A stretch of DNA of 7,298 nucleotides. It comes from Actinomycetes bacterium (lineage in GTDB: Bacteria > Actinomycetota > Aquicultoria > CAJVYJ01). Of the stretch, positions 1 through 5,465 are shown piece by piece. Location: NCBI GenBank assembly GCA_030597945.1, contig JAUVQW010000053.1, forward strand, positions 1-7,298. The letters run 5' to 3'. The position numbers were made by a program, and so were the translations under genes. Within the stretch, counting starts at the first letter, position 1. Each line of letters begins with the position of its first letter. Under the pieces are notes generated by a model, which was not told the origin of the DNA, ran no database searches, and worked only from the letters and a program-made list of their open reading frames with translations.

Positions 1-556
1 AAATAGTTCTATCGATAAAAAAAGAGATGATGGCAGCAAGACACCGGTTATACTGGATATTGGGACCGGAAGTGGCGCAATTAGCATCTCGCTCGCCTAT
101 GAAATCGATAATATTGAGATATGGGCGTTGGATCGGTCATTAAAAGCGCTGGAGATCGCCATAGAAAATGCTTCTGTCTATGAGCTGGATAAAAAGATAA
201 GATTTTTTAAGAGTGACATCTTTTCAGAGCTTAGGGATAAGTATGATGGAAGATTCGATATAATAGTCGCAAATCCTCCCTATATTGCTACGGAAATGAT
301 ATCCAAGTTGCCCAAGGATGTTCAGCATGAACCCGTTGAAGCATTGGATGGGGGAGCGGAAGGATTAGATTTTTATCATTCGATAATCCAAGGAAGCAAA
401 GAATACCTTAAAGCAGGTGGGTCGGTTGTCTTTGAGATCGGAGACGATCAAGCGGATAAAGTGAGAAAAATCTTTTTGGACAACGATTTTTCTGATATTA
501 ATACGATCCAAGATTTTAATGGTCGTGATCGGATAGTCGCGGCAAAACTCAGGTAA
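1..556 (+). CDS. prmC: Peptide chain release factor N5-glutamine methyltransferase, 5'-truncated
   Basis: This enzyme methylates the glutamine of the GGQ motif in release factors RF1 and RF2, using S-adenosylmethionine, in the cytoplasm. The frame is open from base 2, so the gene begins upstream of the window; 184 residues are visible against a usual total near 280, so the N-terminal helper domain is missing. The first visible part carries SAM-binding motif I (VILDIGTGSGAISISLA, bases 47-97). The NPPY active-site motif, which holds the substrate glutamine, is at bases 272-283. The C-terminal part has family-typical EPVEALDGGAEGLDFY and FEIGDDQ stretches. An internal TTG at 128 is not the start, because motif I lies upstream of it in the same frame. 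The stop is 11 nt before tsaC, suggesting co-transcription. In many bacteria prfA lies just upstream of prmC; that part is outside the window. Confidence 0.95.
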   Translation, partial: NSSIDKKRDDGSKTPVILDIGTGSGAISISLAYEIDNIEIWALDRSLKALEIAIENASVYELDKKIRFFKSDIFSELRDKYDGRFDIIVANPPYIATEMISKLPKDVQHEPVEALDGGAEGLDFYHSIIQGSKEYLKAGGSVVFEIGDDQADKVRKIFLDNDFSDINTIQDFNGRDRIVAAKLR

Positions 557-567
557 AGAGGGTTTAA

Positions 568-1200
568 ATGAAAGAGTATCAGATAGACATAGATGATCCC
601 GATAAAGAAATATTAAGGGACGTTGCCAGGGATATGATAGAAGGAAAGGTTGTGGCTTTTCCGACTGATACTGTCTATGGGTTGGGCACGAGTATCTATA
701 ATGAAATCGCTATTCAGAAAATATTCCGTATAAAAGGAAGGCCCGGAAGTAAGGCGTTGATCGCGTTGATCGATGATAACAAACGATTGGAAGAATTAGT
801 CCGATCGGTACCAGATATCGCTCATAGGCTTATGGATACTTTTTGGCCCGGAGCTTTGACCATAATATTTCCCGCTTCAGATCGTCTACTGCCAAGCATC
901 ACTAAAGCCGGGAATATCGGGATAAGAATGCCGGATAGTACGGCTGTAAGAGAGCTGGCTAGGATGGCAGGTAGGCCGCTGGCGACTACAAGCGCTAATC
1001 GCACCGGTTTCAAGAGTGCAACTGCGGGCTATCAGGTAAAGGCAGAGATCGGAAGAGAGATAGACATCCTTCTTGATGGCGGACGAATAGATGATGGTAA
1101 AGAGTCGAGCATAGTAGATGTGGCTGGTGACTATCCAAGAATACTGAGGGTCGGAGCAATAAAAGAAGAAGAGATAGAAAATATTTTAAGGAAATACTAA
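568..1200 (+). CDS. tsaC: L-threonylcarbamoyladenylate synthase (YrdC/Sua5 family, short form)
   Basis: The product makes threonylcarbamoyl-AMP from threonine, bicarbonate and ATP, the first step of t6A formation at position 37 of ANN-decoding tRNAs. The 210 residues form a single YrdC domain: VVAFPTDTVYGLG at about 28-40, the basic KGR segment at 56-58, PGALTIIFP at 94-102, GIRMPDS at 118-124 and the nucleotide-binding TSANRTG at 141-147. The C-terminal part (SSIVDV, PRILRVGAI) is also typical. The extra Sua5 domain seen in roughly 340-residue homologues is absent, so this is the TsaC length class; some annotations would call it sua5 or ywlC. The ATG at 568 has a GAGGG Shine-Dalgarno at 558-562, five bases upstream. 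The 11-nt gap to prmC suggests one transcript, a pairing seen in many Gram-positive genomes. Confidence 0.95.
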   Translation: MKEYQIDIDDPDKEILRDVARDMIEGKVVAFPTDTVYGLGTSIYNEIAIQKIFRIKGRPGSKALIALIDDNKRLEELVRSVPDIAHRLMDTFWPGALTIIFPASDRLLPSITKAGNIGIRMPDSTAVRELARMAGRPLATTSANRTGFKSATAGYQVKAEIGREIDILLDGGRIDDGKESSIVDVAGDYPRILRVGAIKEEEIENILRKY

Positions 1201-1211
1201 ACTCTTATTAC

Positions 1212-1220
1212 TGCTATAAT
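1212..1220 (+). promoter_or_regulatory. Extended -10 promoter for rpiB-glyA
   Basis: TGCTATAAT is a perfect extended -10 element (TG, one base, then consensus TATAAT at 1215-1220). No good -35 hexamer lies 16-18 bases upstream, which is tolerated by extended -10 promoters. Predicted transcription start is about 1226-1229. This would leave almost no leader for an ATG at 1233 but a normal short leader with a Shine-Dalgarno for a TTG at 1245. It sits in the short gap between tsaC and rpiB, so rpiB and glyA may be transcribed separately from prmC-tsaC. The same nine bases precede the atp operon. Confidence 0.6.
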
Positions 1221-1244
1221 ATTCTACGATCAATGGGAGCGGAT

Positions 1245-1676
1245 TTGAAGTTAGCTATCGGTGCGGATCACGCGGGTTATGCTTTAAAAGAAAAGTTAAA
1301 AGAGAAGCTTTTATCGCTCGGCTATGACATAGATGACGTAGGAACAGTAAGCGATGAATCAGTCGATTATCCTGATTACGCTAAAAGAGTTGCAAAAAAG
1401 ATCTCAGATTCCGAGATAGAAAAGGGGATCTTGATATGTGGAAGTGGTATCGGGATGGCTATAGCCGCTAATAGGTACCCAAATGTAAGAGCTGCTGTAG
1501 CCAATGACGAAGAGTCAGCAAAGTTGAGCCGCCAACATAATGACGCTAACATATTATCGATTGGCTCACGTTTTGTTGAAGATGAACAAGCGGATAAGAT
1601 TGTTGATAGTTGGTTGAATACTGAGTTTGAAGGCGGTAGACATAAGCGTCGAGTAGATAAGATGGAAAATCTTTAA
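1245..1676 (+). CDS. rpiB: Ribose-5-phosphate isomerase B
   Basis: The product interconverts ribulose 5-phosphate and ribose 5-phosphate in the pentose phosphate pathway; some RpiB/LacAB-family members act on allose or galactose phosphates instead. From the TTG start there are 143 residues. Seen are KLAIGADHAGYALKEKL at the N-terminus, VDYPDYA, GILICGSGIGMAIAANRY with the catalytic Cys65, and SRQHNDANILSIGSR with His98. The C-terminal EGGRHKRR phosphate-binding segment closely resembles E. coli RpiB, where the corresponding residues are Cys66 and His99. The TTG at 1245 is preferred because GGGAG (1235-1239) sits five bases upstream and the predicted protein begins MKLAIGADHAG, as is common in the family. 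An in-frame ATG at 1233 would add four residues but has no ribosome site and lies almost at the predicted transcript end. glyA follows after 19 nt. Confidence 0.92.
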   Translation: MKLAIGADHAGYALKEKLKEKLLSLGYDIDDVGTVSDESVDYPDYAKRVAKKISDSEIEKGILICGSGIGMAIAANRYPNVRAAVANDEESAKLSRQHNDANILSIGSRFVEDEQADKIVDSWLNTEFEGGRHKRRVDKMENL

Positions 1677-1695
1677 AGTCACTTACAAGGAACAA

Positions 1696-2940
1696 ATGGG
1701 ATTAATTGAGAAAGACCCCGAAGTATCGAGAGCTCTAATTAGCGAACTTCACAGGCAACAGAATACATTAGAATTAATAGCGGCTGAGAATTTTACCTCT
1801 TTAAATGTTTTAGAAGCTCAGGGTAGTGTTCTTACCAATAAATACGCTGAAGGTTATCCGGGCAAACGATATTATGGCGGCTGTGAATATGTCGATAATG
1901 TTGAAAATCTGGCAATCGATAGAGCTAAGTCGTTGTTTGGAGCGGACCACGCAAACGTTCAGCCTCATGCCGGCGCACAGGCCAACATGTCAGTGTTTTT
2001 CACGGTGTTAAAGCCCGGAGATACTGTGATGGGTCTGGATCTTGCTCATGGCGGCCATCTTACTCACGGCAGCCCGGTCAATTTTTCCGGTAATATTTAT
2101 AATTCGATTCTTTACGGAGTGGATCGCGATAGTGAGATAATAGATTACGGCGAACTTCGAAAGAAGGCGCTTCAATATCAACCGAAGATGATCATCGCCG
2201 GTGGTAGCGCTTATCCTCGGACTATAGATTTTCAAGCTTTTAGAGATATCTGTGATGAAATAGATGCTATTTTTATGGTCGACATGGCTCACATCGCCGG
2301 ACTTGTCTCGGCAGGGCTTCATCCGAATCCGGTGCCTCTTGCTGAATTTGTAACGTCGACTACTCATAAGACATTGCGGGGTCCTCGCGGCGGCATGGTA
2401 CTCTGCCAAGAAAGATTTGCCAGCGATATCGACAGAACGATATTTCCGGGTATGCAAGGCGGACCGTTAATGCACGTTATCGCAGCGAAAGCGGTCGCCC
2501 TTAAGGAAGCCCTGACACCCGATTTTAAAGAATATCAGCGACAAATTGTAAAAAATGCGGGAGTACTAGCTGGCGGGTTGATCAATAAAGGTTTCAGACT
2601 TATCTCGGGAGGTACCGACACCCATCTAATGTTAATCGATCTCACTTCTAAAGGAATTACCGGCAAGAAAGCAGAAGAAGCACTTGATAGGTGCGGGATC
2701 ACCGTGAATAAGAACACCATCCCGTTTGATTCCAAGAGCCCTTTTGTGACAAGCGGTATAAGGGTAGGAACGCCGGCAGTGACAACCAGAGGTATGAAGG
2801 AAACTGAGATGGAGACGATTGCCGGACTGATTACTTCTGCACTAGATAAAGGCCTTGATGATGAAACCATTTGCAGCCGAATTAAGAGCGAGGTCAATAC
2901 TCTTTGTCAGCAATTTCCTTTATATTCGGATCTTGAGTAA
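1696..2940 (+). CDS. glyA: Serine hydroxymethyltransferase
   Basis: This PLP enzyme converts serine and tetrahydrofolate to glycine and 5,10-methylene-tetrahydrofolate, the main source of one-carbon units for purines, thymidylate and methionine. The 414 residues match the usual bacterial length. Family motifs run in order: ELIAAENFTS (26-35), the NKYAEGYPGKRYYGGCEYVD substrate region (48-67), VDMAHIAG with Asp196 (195-202), STTHKTLRGPRGG (221-233) with the PLP-linking Lys225, and TSGIRVGTPAVTTRG (352-366) with Arg356, which binds the substrate carboxylate. The ATG at 1696 has AAGG (1687-1690) five bases upstream. The 19-nt gap to rpiB suggests co-transcription. The 85-nt gap after the stop and its T-run may mark a transcript boundary. 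No riboswitch-like structure was seen upstream. Confidence 0.97.
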   Translation: MGLIEKDPEVSRALISELHRQQNTLELIAAENFTSLNVLEAQGSVLTNKYAEGYPGKRYYGGCEYVDNVENLAIDRAKSLFGADHANVQPHAGAQANMSVFFTVLKPGDTVMGLDLAHGGHLTHGSPVNFSGNIYNSILYGVDRDSEIIDYGELRKKALQYQPKMIIAGGSAYPRTIDFQAFRDICDEIDAIFMVDMAHIAGLVSAGLHPNPVPLAEFVTSTTHKTLRGPRGGMVLCQERFASDIDRTIFPGMQGGPLMHVIAAKAVALKEALTPDFKEYQRQIVKNAGVLAGGLINKGFRLISGGTDTHLMLIDLTSKGITGKKAEEALDRCGITVNKNTIPFDSKSPFVTSGIRVGTPAVTTRGMKETEMETIAGLITSALDKGLDDETICSRIKSEVNTLCQQFPLYSDLE

Positions 2941-3025
2941 GCTGCTGGGTAATGTGATGATTATAAGGCCCCAAAATTTTTTTTCAATCTAGCAATCCAA
3001 AGACTATAAAGAGAGCAATGGCATA
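2941..3025 (+). promoter_or_regulatory. glyA-comEB intergenic region with a possible weak promoter
   Basis: The gap contains GGCCCCAAAA followed by eight T residues (2977-2984). Only a 4-bp stem (TGGG at 2946-2949 with CCCA at 2970-2973, 20-base loop) can be drawn before the T-run, so an intrinsic terminator is not well supported. A promoter-like pair, TTTTCA (2981-2986) and TATAAA (3005-3010) with an 18-base spacer, could drive comEB, but the predicted transcript start would be only about ten bases before its ATG. GAGAG at 3011-3015, ten bases before the ATG, is a weak ribosome site. Confidence 0.25.
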
Positions 3026-3514
3026 ATGGGTCATCTGGAACACAATGTTAAAGCGGGATTGCCGAGACCGACATGGCACGAATATTTTATGAAGATCACC
3101 AACGAAGTCGCTAGTCGTTCGACTTGCAGGAGAAGACAATGCGGTGCGGTGATCGTAATGAATGAAAGAATCCTCTCAACAGGGTATAATGGCATCCCTA
3201 CCGGGCTGGTACACTGTTTAGAACGGGGCTGCCTAAGAGAAGATCAAGACATTGAATCAGGCCAAAGACATGAACTTTGCCGGGGGCTTCACGCCGAGCA
3301 AAATGCTCTTCTTCAAGCTGCTCTCTACGGGGTAAAGATTAAAGATGCCATTATTTACTCAACCCATCAACCATGCTCGTTATGTTCTAAGATGATTATA
3401 AATTGCGGTATAAAGAAAATATATTATCAGGAGGGATATCCGGACCTGTTAGCCGAAGAGTTAATAGTTGAGGCGAAGATCGAAGCTATTCGTGTTTCGG
3501 ATATCAAGTCATAG
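3026..3514 (+). CDS. comEB: dCMP deaminase (ComEB family)
   Basis: The product is a zinc-dependent deaminase turning dCMP into dUMP, the substrate of thymidylate synthase. In Gram-positive bacteria it is often called ComEB after its location next to competence genes, although its role is nucleotide metabolism. The 162 residues show SRSTCRRRQCGAVIV (30-44), the substrate-binding GYNGIPTG (53-60), and the catalytic zinc site HAE (His89, Glu91) with PCSLC (Cys117, Cys120). Additional cysteines in the HC, GC and LCRG segments (Cys64, Cys69, Cys85) suggest the second structural zinc site found in this family. The ATG at 3026 gives the common PRPTWHEYFM beginning. A two-codon ORF, ATG GCA TAA at 3018-3026, overlaps this start by one base. 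The stop codon directly abuts the wecA start, so the two are probably translated in a coupled way. Confidence 0.93.
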   Translation: MGHLEHNVKAGLPRPTWHEYFMKITNEVASRSTCRRRQCGAVIVMNERILSTGYNGIPTGLVHCLERGCLREDQDIESGQRHELCRGLHAEQNALLQAALYGVKIKDAIIYSTHQPCSLCSKMIINCGIKKIYYQEGYPDLLAEELIVEAKIEAIRVSDIKS

Positions 3515-4651
3515 ATGGTAGATTACCTTTCAATATTTTTCATTGCATTTATAATGTCCGCTTTTATTACCTTTCCTGTCAAAAGACTGGCTTTAAAGTT
3601 AAACGCTGTTGATCATCCGACCGAGAGGAAGGTCCATACTAAACCTATTCCCAGACTCGGCGGTGTCGCTATTTTTATTGGTTTTGCGGCTAGTATGGCA
3701 TTTCATCTGTCTAAACAAATTTCAAATCCAAGCGAAAGTTTTGATTTTAATATTTCCGAGCTTAGCGGTATTTTTCTAGGTGCCACACTAATCTTGATCA
3801 TCGGCGCGATCGACGACATTATCGAGCTACCGCCGATAGCTAAATTTGCCGGTCAGATAAGTGCGGCTTCTATCCTGGTGGCTTTTGGCATAAGGATGGA
3901 GTTCATTGGAAATCCGTTTAGCGGCGGAGTTATCTATCTTGGTAATGTCGGTGTTGTCCTTACCATAATCTGGGTAGTCGCTTTTATTAACATTATTAAC
4001 TTTATAGATGGCCTTGATGGTCTAGCAGCCGGTATAGCTGCGATTGCGGCCTTAAGTTTTGCTTTTTTTGCGTTTGATACAGGCCAATTGACCACGGCGA
4101 TAATTTCGATAGCAATTGTCGGTAGCACGCTTGGATTTTTAGGTCATAATTTCAATCCGGCAAAGATCTTTATGGGTGACTCTGGAAGCATGTTTTTAGG
4201 GTTTTTGTTTGGTGCGATCACCGTTGGTGGCGTAATGAAGAGTATCGCCGCGATATCGTTGTTTGCACCGCTTATAATTATGGGGGTTCCTATCTTGGAT
4301 GGGGCTCTTGCGATTCTTAGAAGGTATAGAGATGGACAACCGGTAACGCAGGCAGACAGAGACCACCTTCATCACCGGCTACTTAGACGAGGGTTTACCC
4401 AAAGACAGGCGGTTTCGATAATCTACTTGTGGTCGATTGCACTAAGTGCTTTTGGACTCACTCTTCGTATCAGTCCTTCGACTCAGAAATATTTGATAAT
4501 ATTGTTCATGCTTTTTCTCAGCTACCTATTTGCGGAATTCATTGGGATCTTCGAGGTTTTTTCAAATGGGAAACACGCTAAGAAAAAAGGGCAGAAAGCG
4601 GTTGGTGAGGACTCTAGATCCGACGAGAGAGAAGTGAAGATAAAAGAATAA
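3515..4651 (+). CDS. wecA: Undecaprenyl-phosphate GlcNAc-1-phosphate transferase (WecA/TagO, MraY-like)
   Basis: This polytopic membrane enzyme transfers a sugar-1-phosphate, usually GlcNAc-1-P from UDP-GlcNAc, onto undecaprenyl phosphate, starting synthesis of teichoic acid, arabinogalactan linker, O-antigen or a similar surface polymer. The 378 residues contain the conserved cytoplasmic motifs in order: DHPTERKVHTKPIPRLGG (33-50), the magnesium-binding DD pair at 100-101, NFIDGLDG at 162-169, GHNFNPAKIFMGDSGS at 210-225, and the histidine motif DRDHLHHRL at 281-289. About ten hydrophobic segments alternate with these. A charged tail of about 28 residues (351-378) follows the last one. The ATG at 3515 follows the comEB TAG with no gap and lacks a clear ribosome site, implying reinitiation. 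The sugar cannot be read from sequence; TagO, WecA and Rv1302-type names are equally defensible. A wecA-like gene just before the atp operon is known in Actinomycetota. Confidence 0.93.
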   Translation: MVDYLSIFFIAFIMSAFITFPVKRLALKLNAVDHPTERKVHTKPIPRLGGVAIFIGFAASMAFHLSKQISNPSESFDFNISELSGIFLGATLILIIGAIDDIIELPPIAKFAGQISAASILVAFGIRMEFIGNPFSGGVIYLGNVGVVLTIIWVVAFINIINFIDGLDGLAAGIAAIAALSFAFFAFDTGQLTTAIISIAIVGSTLGFLGHNFNPAKIFMGDSGSMFLGFLFGAITVGGVMKSIAAISLFAPLIIMGVPILDGALAILRRYRDGQPVTQADRDHLHHRLLRRGFTQRQAVSIIYLWSIALSAFGLTLRISPSTQKYLIILFMLFLSYLFAEFIGIFEVFSNGKHAKKKGQKAVGEDSRSDEREVKIKE

Positions 4652-4743
4652 CGATAATTTTTTTAATAGGTCTTTAATTATTTTAGAGCTATGCTATAAT
4701 TCCATCTTGGGTCTATCATCTAAGAAGATCACAGGTAGTTACC
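4652..4743 (+). promoter_or_regulatory. atp operon leader with extended -10 promoter
   Basis: This 92-nt gap carries TGCTATAAT at 4692-4700, an extended -10 element with consensus TATAAT at 4695-4700. Upstream, 4652-4690 is very AT-rich (including a T7 run), resembling an UP-type element; the best -35 candidate (TTTAAT, 4673-4678, 16-base spacer) is poor. An inverted repeat, AATTAT (4676-4681) and ATAATT (4696-4701), overlaps the -10 and could be an operator or chance in AT-rich DNA. Predicted transcription start is near 4707, giving a leader of about 37 nt. AGG at 4733-4735 is a weak ribosome site for the ATG at 4744. No wecA terminator hairpin is visible. Confidence 0.6.
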
Positions 4744-5019
4744 ATGAATTCCAAGAATAAGTTTTCTATGATTGATGATTTTATGACTCTCGGAAGCGTT
4801 GGGATAGAACTTACAGTCTGGGTGTTGTTTTGTGCGGGAATTGGCTACTGGGTCGACATTAGACTGGGAAGTTCACCGGGCTTTACGGCGGCAGGCTTGA
4901 TAATCGGTATGGCTGCAGGTTTATATAGGACATATATAGTAATCGTTAAAAGTGATATCTGGGAAAGTAATGATCGAGAAAGAGAAGATCAATCGAGCAA
5001 TGATAACAGCCAGTTTTAA
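4744..5019 (+). CDS. atpZ: AtpZ/AtpI family protein, ATP synthase gene-1-like membrane protein
   Basis: This is a 91-residue protein with two hydrophobic segments, at about 17-36 and 46-66. The first ends in GIGYWVDIRLGSSPGF and the second holds GLIIGMAAGLYRTY; the glycine-rich helix, D-x-x-L-G and P-G-F pattern is the signature of the small AtpZ/AtpI family (ATPase_gene1). Members are encoded at the front of F-type ATP synthase operons and have been linked to magnesium or calcium transport and to assembly of the c ring together with AtpI, but the molecular role is not settled. The tail (70-91) is hydrophilic and charged. The ATG at 4744 is the first in frame after the promoter. The last 50 bases overlap the likely atpI start in another frame, so translation of the two is probably coupled. 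Confidence 0.8.
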   Translation: MNSKNKFSMIDDFMTLGSVGIELTVWVLFCAGIGYWVDIRLGSSPGFTAAGLIIGMAAGLYRTYIVIVKSDIWESNDREREDQSSNDNSQF

Positions 5020-5410
5020 ACGCAATATTTTATTACTATCAATTTCAATTATTCTAACAATCTTTCCGCTTATCTGGATTTTGAGTGGTTCAAGATCTGG
5101 GCTAGGATACCTTTATGGCCTCACATTAGCAGCTATTTATTATTGTTTGTACCTTGCTTGTACTCTTTTGATGCGAAATAAGAATATTGCTTTAGGTGCT
5201 GCATTTATGTTGATAACTTATTTGATGCGTTTAAGTGTAGTTGCCGCGGGCCTTTATTTGGCTTTATTCGTTTTCGAACTGGCGCCATTATTTACGGTAA
5301 TCAGTTTTATGTTAACTCATGGCATAATCATGATGTTCAGCGGCGGTATGCCAGAAAAAATAAATTTTAAAAAAGTCGGTCTTTGGAAAGAGCAGCAACA
5401 AAGTGCATGA
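4970..5410 (+). CDS. atpI: ATP synthase protein I (AtpI)
   Basis: AtpI is a small membrane protein that helps assemble the c-subunit ring of F-type ATP synthase. From the ATG at 4970 there are 146 residues with four predicted membrane helices at about 20-38, 45-67, 74-100 and 104-123, the second starting GYLYGLTLAAIYY and the third containing YLMRLSVVAAGLYLA, which fit the family layout. Conservation in this family is low, so the call rests mainly on topology and position between an atpZ-like gene and atpB. The start is uncertain: GTG 4952 has no ribosome site, ATG 4970 has a partial GGGA five bases upstream, and ATG 5000 (MITASFKRN) would reduce the overlap with the preceding gene. The stop is followed after four bases by the mini-ORF described below. 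Confidence 0.8.
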   Translation: MIEKEKINRAMITASFKRNILLLSISIILTIFPLIWILSGSRSGLGYLYGLTLAAIYYCLYLACTLLMRNKNIALGAAFMLITYLMRLSVVAAGLYLALFVFELAPLFTVISFMLTHGIIMMFSGGMPEKINFKKVGLWKEQQQSA

Positions 5411-5451
5411 CATTATGGATACGGTAACTCCGGTTACTTATTACGATCTGG
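5409..5451 (+). repeat. Direct repeat, copy 1 (duplicated atpB start)
   Basis: This 43-nt segment matches 5483-5525 at 40 of 43 positions, with the last 28 bases (5424-5451) identical, silent codon positions included. Two of the three differences fall in one codon (ACG against GCA) and the third is two bases before the ATG. The offset of 74 nt places the copies in different reading frames. This copy starts at the atpI stop codon. Confidence 0.9.
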
Positions 5452-5465
5452 AAGGGTGCAGATAA
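5415..5465 (+). CDS. 16-codon mini-ORF repeating the atpB N-terminus, overlapping the atpB start
   Basis: ATG at 5415 opens a frame reading MDTVTPVTYYDLEGCR and ending with TAA at 5463-5465. Its first twelve codons match the atpB codons starting at 5489 except Thr for Ala at codon 3. The final A of the TAA is the first base of the atpB ATG at 5465 (TAATG), a standard geometry for translational coupling. No ribosome site precedes 5415, but the atpI TGA ends only four bases upstream, so reinitiation after atpI is plausible. The GGAAGGG at 5450-5456 used by atpB lies inside this ORF. It may be a leader that couples atpI to atpB, or the untranslated remnant of an earlier atpB start. No function is claimed for the peptide. 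Confidence 0.4.
   Translation: MDTVTPVTYYDLEGCR
5424..5437 (+). other. Small hairpin with C(UCCG)G tetraloop, copy 1
   Basis: GTAAC (5424-5428) and GTTAC (5433-5437) are complementary around TCCG. In RNA this gives a 5-bp stem closed by C-G with a UNCG-type loop, a class known for high stability; G5423 and U5438 can add a wobble pair. It lies inside the mini-ORF. The short AU-rich stem makes the real effect uncertain. Confidence 0.4.
5450..5456 (+). promoter_or_regulatory. Ribosome binding site deciding the atpB start
   Basis: GGAAGGG lies eight bases before the ATG at 5465. It favours 5465 over GTG 5456, which it touches, and over ATG 5489, which has no purine-rich site at the right distance. 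It sits at the end of repeat copy 1 and in the sequence between the copies. Confidence 0.6.

Noticed and set aside
822..1013. Antisense open frames in tsaC (822-1013) and wecA (3934-4128), and a second + frame in glyA (1826-2011)
   Set aside because: They are short, overlap conserved motifs of the real genes, and resemble no known family.
2008..2457. Long antisense open frame opposite glyA (149 codons), with another at 2535-2897
   Set aside because: Both lie wholly inside strongly conserved glyA, have no recognisable domain or upstream ribosome site, and are explained by codon bias on the other strand.
2967..2985. GGCCCC-A4-T8 after glyA as an intrinsic terminator
   Set aside because: The T-run is suitable but the only stem that can be drawn before it is 4 bp with a 20-base loop, too weak to call.
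3181..3194. Consensus TATAAT inside comEB (GGGTATAATGG)
   Set aside because: It lies in the codons for the conserved GYNG motif, has no TG extension or -35, and points at no downstream start.
4734..4743. Mini inverted repeat GGTA-GT-TACC just before the atpZ ATG
   Set aside because: A 4-bp stem with a 2-base loop cannot form a stable hairpin; most likely chance.
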